Origin: Paragonimus westermani
Lineage: Eukaryota; Platyhelminthes; Trematoda; Plagiorchiida; Troglotrematidae
Length of the DNA stretch: 64,000 bases
Reading direction: 5' to 3'
NCBI GenBank assembly: GCA_008508345.1
Contig: QNGE01001271.1
Location: 75,511-139,510, forward strand
Position 1 is the first letter of the stretch, and each line of letters opens with the position of its first letter. Below the pieces are notes generated by a model that saw only the letters and a program-made list of their open reading frames with translations, was not told the DNA's origin and did no database searches. The position numbers and the translations under genes are program-made. This document shows positions 48,173 through 58,978 of this stretch, piece after piece.

Positions 48173-50200
48173 GGATTTCAACTGATGGCGAGTTCTACAT
48201 ATATCCACGGTCCCTATATACCCGCCTATATACTTGCCAGAAACGTGCGTTGTTGATTTTGTCANTGCGTGGCATACTGCTTTAACCCGGCGGTTAAAGT
48301 GCTGTATTCGAACAGATGCCTAAAGTCGTTCGCTTCTCTTGAAGTGAGTCGACGATTTCCTGGGCGCGCATCCTATATGAAGGTAGTAGTGTTATGGTTG
48401 TGCTTCAGTGTGAAAGAGCTAGCAACCATCTCGTTGTTTTTCTGAAAACGTTGAATTGTGATTGGCAGCGTGTGTTGCGAGAACTGTGCAATGAAAAGGA
48501 CTTGAACGCAACCAACCGCATAGGCCGTAACCTGCGGCTTCCGCTCTTGTCACCTGTATTTTACATACCGACACGCTATCAACCACGTAACTCCAGTAAT
48601 AATCACACTTATCATACTTCAGGCGTTCAGTGCTTGAGTCTTTGCTTGAACCATGACCGCAAAAAGCACCGTAGTTCCTCATGCATCTGCCCACACCCCT
48701 TTTAAACTCGTTAAAGCTTCGAAAATTCCGATTCATGAATACTCCTTTGAAGCCCCACAGGTAATCCATCATCTAAAATTGAATGTAGCATGAAATCAAC
48801 TTCATCTACGATAGACCAGCAGGTTGTGCATCAAAGTATACCTCATAAACTGTATACACAATACATCACTCAACAACACTAGGTGGTTAGCTATTAGCCA
48901 AGCACGAACAGCTATTTCGAAGGAAAACGCACGTACACCGTTTGCCACAAAAAACTACTGTCGCCAACGGAGCTAATGAATGGACGTTTGCCAAGTTTGA
49001 CAGTCAACCAGGAGATGGGTTTATGAGGAAGACGACAGATGAGCTTGCGTGAGTTAGCAGAAGCTTGAAGATAAGCCAACAAAAACGTGGGAAACGCGCA
49101 ATATGCTTCCAAGCGGCAGCTGACGCAGGGATATCGAGTCGATTCAGTGTTCCAACTTGGTCCGTAGGTTAGAAGCAGAGACTGGCGGAGTTCAAGTGCA
49201 GCAGAACCCGAATCTAGGAAGTTCCTGGTAAAGTGAGGGAACCTTTGGTAGTAGTGGGGCGCTGCTGCCCAGTGGATTTGTTTCATTATGGGAAAAATCA
49301 ACATCAGGTTCACGGAAGCCAGCTTAGTAAATGGTATGACATTCCGAACAGAAGAGAGTGCACACCAGGCATGTCAGTAGCACTGAGGCCAATCAGCATA
49401 TCGTCGTGGGACATGGAGTACCTGGACGGCTTTTGCTGCAGCTGGAACAATTTTGCTGGGGGAAGGAGTGTAGTGGGGAACAGCGCTCGCACTATACCAC
49501 TCACACCACCACCATTCACTAGTGAGGCATGGATTCTGACAGTGAGGTAACCGCGGGGTGACACACAAAGCGTCGAAATGCAGTGTGACGTGATATGTTT
49601 CTTGGTACGTAGAAGAACCAAGAATAGGCGTTCGTGGCAACCGTTGCGGGTTATATTCAGATAAGTGGATTTTCTGTAGTCGCTGAAGAGCGCAACTCAT
49701 TTATTGGTCTTCTGACTAAACAACCCTCATAATATCTACATTCTCAACTTACAACACGAGATTCACCGCATTTAACACATCACGCCCCGCATGTAAGTGT
49801 TTTCGCATCAATCAACCGTTCAACGAAAGTAGCGGGCTTCGTGGCGTTTCTTGATTAAAAGGGGCCTTCTCAAACCCGACCTATAAAGGTTATCTCGAAT
49901 GGTGCGCAACAGCTGTAAGTGCCGACAGCACGGTTCAACAGTGATCACTTTTAGTCATGTAAAAATCCTAAGGAACCCTATTTTCTGCAAGCGTTCACCA
50001 TGTATGGCCAACCTTTCCCGTTTCTGGCCGCTAATTGGGGCTTGACGCGGTGAAACCCGGTGGTCTAAATGGAATGTGAAAGTAATTGCGGGTAGGTGTC
50101 TGTGAAGTCATTTTAACGGAAATGTTGATCAACAGCCGTTAGGCGTATTGTTTTCGGCGTTCCTTTCCACTGTAAAGTTTCGGCCGCGGTAGTAGAAGGC
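48173..50200. other. No recognisable gene
   Basis: One undetermined base (N) at 48,265. ORFs of 103-133 codons cluster at 48,912-49,700 on both strands, with no domain recognised. The cluster may be an unknown repeat. Confidence 0.35.
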
Positions 50201-51204
50201 AGTAGAAACAACCGTCATCTCAACATACAATGTAGGATTTGCAAAGTGATAGCCATTGAGAATAACAGGTCGGGTATATTTTCCAAACAGTTTTAGCATG
50301 CTTTGCTTCAGAACAGTGATCTACATCCCTACACGTGGGTTATCAATAAGTATGGTTTAACAGCGCACCAGGGTGGTTGCGTTATTACCAGCGGGTCTTT
50401 GTCGACTATAAGCGTTTTCTTGTTCATGGGCAATTCTAAAAGGGTAGCCGTGTAATAAATCTATCCTGAAATCAATAGCTCTAATTATTTAGAGGGGTGC
50501 GTGTCGTAACGTTGAACAACACAGAGGGTTTCCTTCAGATATTATTAAGTCCGTTTTCAAACATATCGTCCTCAGACAGGTACAGCTTGAAAATGGATAT
50601 GACGTTGGTTATTGTTGAGAAAGTTATTGAGCTTCGTTTGAATAGATGTGTATTTTTACTGGCTCTAATTGCATGAGGGAGTTTGTTTCAAATGTGTGGA
50701 TATTTTACTAGAAAGAATTCAGACGCGGGGCTTTTCGGGATATGAGAGCTGCCAAAGTGAAATTCGCGTTCCTGAGGTTATACTTAGATCTACGTTATCG
50801 GTAAATCGCGAAGCTGACGGCGAATTTATTGCCATAAACTGGATTGTACATGAGTGCTAGGTTAGGCTTGATTCGCATTAACCAAAGAGGATCGAGTGCA
50901 AGCGTTTGACAGCCTTCTCTGTACCTCGAAGAAAGTGGATAGCCCACTAAACCTTTCGTGGATGCACGCTGGGGGCCTTCCAGAGCCAACTTGTCGGACT
51001 TGTGCAGTTGGCTATATATGAACGTGCAGTACTCAAACTGAGGCTTTATACATAGTTTTCAAGGTATAATCCAGCGGCACGAAGAAAGAATGAATGCTCA
51101 GTGTAGCCTATCTTTCGTCTAGTTTTAGCTACTAGGACGTATATATGTTCTGGAAAACTGGTTGGGCTTGCGCAACCTATACCCAGGTCGCGCACTGAGT
51201 TATA
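50200..51204 (-). mobile_element. CR1-like LINE copy A, 3' part
   Basis: Minus strand. TSFPEHIYVLVAKTRRKIGY near 51,130 and RASTKGLVGYPLSSRYREGC near 50,930 match the third copy (TSFIVTKTRRTIGYIKHP and RAFTKGLVGYTSSLNYKERC). The ORF end lies near 50,530 and a degraded 3' UTR continues below 50,500. The lower border is uncertain. The 5' border at 51,204 abuts the ATT-rich tail of copy B. Copy A resumes at about 52,759. Confidence 0.75.
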
Positions 51205-52758
51205 ATAATGATAATAATGGTATACTTCTCGACGCATTTGTGAGAGCCACACTCGGGAGAGTGTGATCAGTGCAGTGATTTTTGGCATATACATAACCGA
51301 ACACAAAATTTGAAAATTGTACAACGTATCACCTAAGTGAGTAGAGCAACAAAACAGACAAAAACAGACATTATTTGAGGGGAAATTCAATTCTAGGCAG
51401 GAAACTTCACGCTTCATGGTTCTGAGCAGATAGTGCTTGGGGTCCACACAATTCGATAAAATAATTGATTTGTTACATCAATTTGGACTCCACAAGTTGA
51501 TTGCTGGCCTGATGCTCAAGGTCGCGCCAAAAAACGGTGGTTAGAGGATGGACTGTATTGGCGAAGAATTTGACCATTACTCCATGTAGATAGTCACGAA
51601 AAAAGCGCAGAAAAATTTTTCATGGTGTAGACGAGGTGGGGAAGCATATACTTTCGCGGGGAATGCATGGACTTCTTGACCGGACGTCATTCTTCGCTCA
51701 AATTCCTAAAAATTTTGAGGAGCTCGCGACATGCACAACCATTGCGGGATTTTAAGAGTCCGGGAGGCGTGGAATGTTTTCTCGCTCGGGATTTATCAGT
51801 GAAACCAAGAATGGAAAGAGGAATTATGCGATAAACGGGACAACGTGAAACTGTGTGAGCTGACGAACAATGGAACATGTGATATTCTGACATAACCTCC
51901 TATGTGACGTTAATAGCATTGCGTTGATTGATGAAATATATACCACATGCGAACAACTGCTATTGAATAACCCGAAAAGAGATCGATTATGAGCTATTCC
52001 TAGTGTACGATTATTGCCGAATTTAGATGTCTATTATCTTTGTACAGACGGTATACAGAATGAGAGGAATGTTTGACTATACCGAGAGGTTGCCGGGTGG
52101 TCTATCAGGGGAGGAAAAGAAAGAGTTGCGACTCGAGGTTATTATGCAGTCATGAGACGAACGGGTTGAGTTTTTTGAACGATTCCAGCATGTCCAGCTT
52201 CTGCATGGTGGTTTACAACACAGACACACAAGCTATCAACAAGTATGGGGTAAGAGTGTGCCAGGATGTTAGGGTTGTTACTAACGCGCATGTATATTCA
52301 CACCTATACTTGTTGACTCTAGACATGTTATCGTGTTCGCTGGCAAGTTTGAAAGTACAAGATCTATCCTGAAAGCGGTAGTTTTGATCGTTTCGGGAGA
52401 TGCGTGACTTGACAGCACGCAAAACAGGGTTTTCTTCGTCAGATGTTATTAGGTCCGTTTTACAAGATAACGTCCTTAGACAAGTAGAGCTTGAAAATGG
52501 ACATGACGTTAGTCATTGTTAAAAGAGTTTCTGAGTTTCGTTTGAATTGGTGTATATTGTTACTGAACCTAATTGCATACGGGAGTGTGTTTCAAATGGA
52601 GGAATATTTTACTAGGGAAAAATTTGAACGCAGTTTTTTCCGAGATTGAAGAGCTGCCGAAGTGAATTCCCTGTTTCTGAGGTTATACTTTGGCTTGTGT
52701 TGTAAGCTAGTCGCGAAGCTGACGGTGAATTTACTGCCATAAACCAAACTATACATGA
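51205..52758 (-). mobile_element. CR1-like LINE copy B, inserted inside copy A
   Basis: It starts near 52,758 at LMYSLVYGSKF, runs through the ORF2 C-terminus (ending near 52,450) and a 3' UTR of about 1.2 kb. It ends in an imperfect ATT-type tail at 51,205-51,217 (plus-strand ataatgataataatgg). The 3' UTR matches that of the copy at 57.7-58.97 kb (shared starts such as GGTATACTTCTC and internal blocks such as GGAATGTT-TCTCGC). It is severely 5' truncated, as is usual for LINEs. Confidence 0.78.
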
Positions 52759-53300
52759 GTGATATGTCATGATCGTCCAGCCTTATAGTACCCTCTGATA
52801 CGTGACAACCGTGCGCAACAATGGTGGACTTACTGGCTGAAAATTTCACCAGCTAAGTTTGACACCAAGCGTTTAATTACAAGAGGTCCTTCCGTATGTT
52901 TTCTAAACAGGGAGTGATATTGCCAGTAGGGAAGGTGAGGACAAGTTCGATGTCATCAGCGAAGTGAAATAATTTTCAGTGCTTGGTAGTTTCACATATA
53001 TCGTTTATGTATATAAAAAAGAGTGACGGTCCTGGGACGCTTCCTTGAATCATTCAACTAGTGACTGGTCTGGGTGTCCAGCTATCATCTCTTATTTTCA
53101 CCGCTTGTGTGCGGCCTTCAATGTATGAGTCAACTCAGCTGAGCACTGGATACAGTATAACGGAAGGTACTACCTTGGTTAGTTGAAGCTTGTGAGGCAC
53201 ATAATCAAGAGTTTTTTTTCATGTCCAACAGTAGGATGATAATCGCATCTCCTGTTTGCCGTTCATGAAGTAAACAGTTGAAAATAAAGATAACCGGCAA
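52759..53300 (-). mobile_element. CR1-like LINE copy A, 5' part
   Basis: Minus strand. It contains the RT region equivalent to 59,640-60,150 of the third copy, including a frame that reads through MKFSASKSTIVAHGCHVSEG to LDDHDIS. The natural continuation lies at 51,204 and below (NSVRDLG), on the other side of copy B. Similarity to copy C is lost above about 53,300. Confidence 0.7.
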
Positions 53301-54640
53301 GGTATGAACCCTTCGGTGACGCTTCGGTTACGATGACCTCACCAATCACCCGATTGGGTTTGGTGGTTGCTGATTCAACAGTTAATCATCGGCGAGCCTA
53401 AAAATTCAAAATCATGCAGACAACTGCCAACCCAATCTGCGCTTGATAGGAAGACCGATCGACCGTCAGATTAACCGTTATCCGTGGTGTGCCATGTCGT
53501 CATGTTGTAGCCAACAGTGTGCAAGAGGATGCACATAAGTGTAAAATCGAACAGATTGCAGAATTTGGGGTTGAGAAATGAATTTCATAGTAACTGAAAT
53601 TTGGCAGACCACAAAGCAGTCCTTGGAATCCCACCTTCCGTGCAGTTATTCAAAATATAAGCTAGGTGCCAACCGGTTGGTATTACTAACTATTGATATC
53701 ATCTGCTTGTAGAAACTTGTTTCCACGTAGTTTTTCGTCCTTACTCCTCCTTGCCGGCTCTTTGTTTTCATGTACCCTGGTTTCATTTGCGCTTGATCGC
53801 CTCGCCATTAAGTGGCTGTTGAATATACACCAACCGTTAATCCCGGAACTTGTATATTGGGTGGGTTCAATACCGTGGTTTGCTGTTATCTCCCTCTACT
53901 TGGTTAATCAGCATGTTTTTGAACATTAGCACCCTATTAACAAGAAGCTCTGCAATAAGGCCACCTTCCCTTTTGGATCCGACTCGGTTGCTCGACGAGC
54001 TCAAGGTTCATAGACTCTAGTTGCTTACAGACGCCACTATCCTGGACCCAGCATATTGATAGACGTAGAGAGAAGAATGAGCGTTGCTCGGACAACCATT
54101 ACAGGTCCGGGACCAACAGTGCTTGATAAATCCGCGTAAGTCGATATTGACGCGTTGGTTGCGATCACTGGTTGAATGTTATCGGTTCTTCAATCACTGG
54201 CCGAGCTTAGCGGAGTTTACACCCGTGATGTGCAAGGACGTTCTTCCCATTACCAATCGGCACACTTTCCCGAGGACACCCGTACCCTAGGGTTTGCCTG
54301 CTGTGCCACTGTCCGTGGATAATGGTCCCGTTACCTATCCCCAACAACTGAGTGGTGATCATCAGTTGACCAATATTGATGACGATACCGACACTTGTTT
54401 AGTGTTTTCAGTGTTCCTGCCTCCGCTCATACTTTGTCTGTACCTTGTTACACGGATTTCTATGATATTCACAAGGACGTGTCTATGATTGTTGAGTTGT
54501 CTACTGTATCATGTGACTGGCATATTTGGGGTCCCTAGAGCTAAGCAGGGACCATGCCCGGGGATAGCTGTAGAGACGGCGGAGGCCCCGCTGAAGAACA
54601 CGGAGTGTGTATCTAAACTCGTCGTTCACTCGAGCGAAAT
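53301..54640. other. No firmly recognisable gene
   Basis: Between the LINE cluster and BEL/Pao gag. A 78-codon plus ORF (53,693-53,929) has two hydrophobic stretches but no match. The lower part probably holds the leader and LTR of the BEL/Pao element, which could not be delimited. Confidence 0.35.
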
Positions 54641-57600
54641 TTGATGATGGACGACAGCCTTTTTGAAAAAGAAATGCATTTTAAGGAAGAGGGGCCAGAG
54701 TTCACGAAGGCACAGCTAGAATTCCACATAAGGTTTAAAAAGAGGTCCGTGTTTGGTAAGACCGAGTAGCCAGCAAGAAGAACGGATGCACATGTCCTCC
54801 AACCAAGCTCGTCATACAGATCACATAGTTACGGGTTCCAGGGAAGCTCCACGGAGCGATATATGCGCAATTCGGTTATTAGTGCGGGCCTGCTGAAAGT
54901 AGAGGATGAACCTTATGAATCGTCGCTCTTGAAATTCAGTAGTCTCATGCGGAATTTTGAACTTGACGTGGCGAACAGATTGAACTATGTAGGAGAGAAA
55001 TGGTCTGGCCTTATCCATTAGCATGAGGGTCGAACTAGGGCGGCCATCGAACACTGCGTGTTACTGCCTAGCAAAGTAAGATGTACCGAGGCAACCGGTA
55101 TATTGAGGCAAAGATTTGGAGGTCCACATGAAATTATTCGGGCTACCACCAAGGACGTGCTTAACGGTCTGAGGCTCGTCATAGGAGACACTGGGGGTCT
55201 TCAACGTTAAGCCTTTTAGATGAAAGGTTGTCAGTTGACGCTGTCTCAACTGAACCGCCTGTCTGGGTTAAGTTGCTCAACAAACCTTCTGCGTATCGTG
55301 GACGAACTTCCTCGCCCACTGCAAGAGAAGTGGGTGAAAGTAGCCAACTCTGTCATAAGCACTGGTCGGGAGCCTACTTTCAACGACCTACTTGTGTTAA
55401 TAAAGAAGGGAATCTAGATTTCTAGTGAAGCATGTAGTCAACGTATCGCCCGGTCAGTCCAGGGCTGCGTCAGTGGAAATGAGACCGCGAGCTTCCGCGA
55501 GAAATTTCAACCAATGTCGCGTGTGTCACTCGTCGTTAGAGTGATGAATAAGCCACACCAATGAGCAGTATATGGTGACGATCATAATTTGCAGACATGC
55601 TGGCGATTTAAAAAAACGTCCTTAGGAGGGAGACGCGAAGTTCTAAGAAAGTGTAATCGACGCTCCGTTTGTCTTCTGCCACACCACACAGCCAAGTATG
55701 CAGAGTCCGTATACAGTGTTCACGGCTTCTAGTTAGAGAGCTTCAACATACCCTGATGCACGCAGACCCAGTGCCTTCTGGAGCTGAGCTCGAAATGGAG
55801 GAGTCAAGCTTTGCAGCCACCTCTTTGCATGAGAGAGGGGCTCGTCTTGGTTCCGTACCCGTCAAACTGATTGGGTCAGACGGGACTATTGAAAAATATG
55901 CCCTTCTAGATAACCGGTCCAACATCACACTCATAGATGAGATTTTGGCGGAGCGACTAGGGCTGTCAGCATGTAAACGAACGCTTAGAATCTGTACATT
56001 GGATAAGACGGCTACTAATCAATATCAAGAGCTGAGTTTGGGAGCTTAATCTTCAGATAGTGGAAGCAGGATCAGGGTCGACAAGGTCGGGCCACCAGTA
56101 GGTTGCGACATGCCGGAAGCACATTTAGTAGTAAATCAGCGGGCAGGAGGCAGGTGTCAACTATACACTGTAAAAACCTTCTTTGGTTGGACCTCGCGAG
56201 GCCCCATGTTACTCTCAGCAAACAACAAGGCTGAAGTTCATTGCTTAAGGGGTGATGAGCCAGCACAATTGGTTCAGCACACGTTCAACCTAGGATTTGT
56301 CTAGCTCGGGTTTTCCGAAGTGGTGGTTCATTCATGTGGTGATCAACGAGCTGAGCAACCTGTAGGGTCCACAGTTGCGCTCAAGGACGGTCGGTATGGA
56401 GTTGATTTACCGTGGCGGTTTGACAGTGTAAGCTCTCTCGATAACCGATGGGTGGCTCAGAAACCTCTGAATCTACTAGGTAAGAGATTTTCCCATCATA
56501 TATAATCAGCACGTAAATATAGAGCCTATTGAGGTGCATGACCAAGGGTTATGCGTCAAGATTTGACACCAGTTAGGGTGAGACCCTCCGCCAGTGATAC
56601 TCACCCCATTACCTGTTGTTTAATCCGAATAAACCCGGGAAGGCGCGGGTAATATTCAGCTGCGCAGCGAAATACGGTGACACCTCTTCGAACAAAGTCT
56701 TGCTGCAAGGGCCATTCCTGGCAAACAACATGGTGGGTATGTTGTTACGGTTCCGAGAAGGTTAGATAACCTTGTCCTCAGACAGAGAGGGAACGTTTTT
56801 GCGAATGGAGGTTCCTGAAAGAGACCGATGAACATTGAACTTTCTTTCGTGGGGTGATGAATCGCCGAAAACGTATGAGATTATGGCCCATCCCTTCGGT
56901 TTTGCGCATCATGCGTTTAGGAGGATCACAACCGATACTCGCAGGCTGACCAGCTAAATTGTGCTCGAGAATTTTTACGCTGACAACTGCCTGTTATCAG
57001 TGGATACGCTTGGTCATGTCAGGTGCGTAGCGTCTGATTTGCGCAAACTACTCCTCCTGGGTGAATTCAAATCAGTAACATGAACGTCTAACATAGCAGA
57101 GGCGCTGACAAATATACCGCCGAACGAAAGGGCATCTGTGTCATTAGCACTGGACCTAGGTGATCACAGTGACCAGAAGGCCCTTGAGGTCCAGTGCCAC
57201 TTATCGGCAGACCGTTTCAGGTTTTGTTTATCTTTACCGAAGAAACCATTCACTTGGAGACGCTTGTTAGCCTGTATCATATCAGTGTACGACTCGCTGG
57301 GGTTAACTGCTCCGCTTGTTCATCGCTGTCGGAAGTTACTCCAAGGCTTGTGTGGCGCGAATATCAGGTGGGATACACCCTTAGACAAAAAGTGTCGAGG
57401 TGAGTAGAATAGGTGGTCACGGATTGTAGCAAAGAGAGACCCAGCCACCGCACCGCGTTGTATCAGATCCCATGGGAAAACTTCGACAAGCTCCGAGTTG
57501 TATGTTTTCCGACGCTTCCGAAATGAGTTATGGCGCAGTCGAGTATCGCCGAGATGTCTTGAGAGACGACAGCATATTTTGCTGCTTCTTGATGGGGGAA

Positions 57601-57659
57601 TCCCATGTTGTACCCTTAAAGCCCTTGCATATCCGAAGGTTGGAAATTAGAGCCGCGGT

Positions 57660-57660
<1 letters not shown>
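54640..57660 (+). mobile_element. BEL/Pao LTR retrotransposon, decayed and interrupted
   Basis: Plus-strand gag: YESSLLKFSSLMRNFELDVA near 54,920, AIEHCVLLPSK and ATGILRQRFGGPHEI near 55,045-55,140, LPRPLQEKWVKVANSVI and GREPTFNDLL near 55,310-55,400. Protease: LGSVPVKLIGSDGTIEKYAL followed by LDNRSN near 55,910, where the usual Gly of the active site is Arg. RT: LKDGRYGVDLPWR near 56,400, [20 protein letters not shown] near 56,625-56,685, [18 protein letters not shown] to 56,766, FYADNCLLSV near 56,990 (second Asp of the YxDD box replaced by Asn) and VYDSLGLTAPLVH near 57,300. RNase H: SDASEMSYGAVEYRR near 57,520 and IRRLEIRAAV near 57,640, after which the (AAT)n tail of a LINE interrupts it. 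Many stops and frameshifts. The integrase was not seen. Confidence 0.85.
57138..57407 (+). pseudogene. BEL/Pao RT C-terminal part
   Basis: An 89-codon frame with SADRFRFCLSLPKKPFTWRR, IISVYDSLGLTAPL and LLQGLCGANIRWD, the thumb and connection region between RT and RNase H in BEL/Pao pol. The next frame, after a short gap with a frameshift, is the RNase H start at 57,472. Confidence 0.8.

Positions 57661-57661
<1 letters not shown>

Positions 57662-57710
<49 letters not shown>
57662..57710. repeat. (AAT)n microsatellite, tail of the CR1-like LINE
   Basis: About 16 AAT repeats on the plus strand, at the 3' end of the minus-strand LINE. CR1-type LINEs commonly end in short tandem repeats, and copy B ends in a shorter, imperfect version of the same repeat. 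Confidence 0.9.
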
Positions 57711-57711
<1 letters not shown>

Positions 57712-58978
57712 GTATACTTCTCAACCCACCTGTGAGAAACACGCCCAGATAAGCGTGATCAGTACAAACATTTTAACGTGAACAACATACCGTACACATA
57801 ATTGTTAATTGTACAATACACCAATTATGGAAATAGAGTAATAAAACGGACAAAATAATGAAGGAAAACTCTAGTTTATGAACAGGCAGATGGCTCATTT
57901 GCTTCTGCAACGATAGTTCTCAAAATTTTCGATGTTCGATGAAACATTTTGAGTTGATACATCAATTCTCGGTTCGCAAGGTTAACGTTGGCCTCATGTT
58001 CAATGTCATGCCAGAAAAAAGATCTTTCAGGATGGGTAAAATGAAAAGTTGAAGAATTTCGCCATCAGTTGATGTAGACGGCCTCGGACGAATATGTAGA
58101 AACTTTTGGGAAGATGAAGGAAGATAGATGGGTCCGAATTTCTTCGGAAAAATGGACGATCTTCTGGACTGGAATCCGTTATTTCCTCAGATCGACGGAA
58201 TTTCACGAATTGTCCAACCAGTATAGGATTTTGATTCTCCGAAGGTTATGGAATGTTGTCTCGCGTTAGAATTTATCATGGAATCAAGAATGGAAGGCAA
58301 AATTACGTGATAAACAGAAGAACGTAAAATGGTCATGTGAAGTATGGCAAATAATGGAATCTGATATTTTCTGACTAAATCTTATATATAGAATTTCTAA
58401 TTTTGTTTTAATTAATAAAATATACATTTATAACAAATAGTTGTTGTCGTATAACGCGAAAAGTGATCGATTCACAGATTATCCTACAGCCGAATTCCGA
58501 TGTCGATTTAGTGTGTACGGCCGTTATGTAGAATGGAAAGATATTTAGCAGCACGGAAAGAATGGCAGGTGGTCTGTAAGGATAGGAAGGGCACGTATTT
58601 ATATGTAATCACATGAGGTGAACAGGTTAAGCTATATGTTCTCTAAACTGTTTTAGCTTGCACAGCTACTGCGTAGTGGTTGATAGCTATACAGAGGTGA
58701 TAATCGTTAAGTATGGAGTAATAGTACCAGGATGGTTTGCTCAATACTAGCGCGGATGTTTAAGATGTCGCCATATGTTGGCTGTAGTTTTGTTATGCAG
58801 CTGCAATTTTTCGACAGAGCTGTGTACAAGATCTATCCTGCTGAAGAAATAATAAGTTTCGAAAACGAGGAATTCCTTAAATGGCGAAGTTGATAGCTTT
58901 GATCAGTTCGAAGTGCGTGTGGCGTTACATCATGTGATATAGTTTCACCCTCGATTGTTATTAGATTAGATATTATGT

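Noticed and set aside
48265..48265. Undetermined base N
   Set aside because: A single ambiguous base, not an assembly gap, with no effect on any feature.
48912..49700. Cluster of 103-133-codon ORFs on both strands
   Set aside because: No domain, no start context, and overlapping frames on both strands. May be an unknown repeat but cannot be supported as genes.
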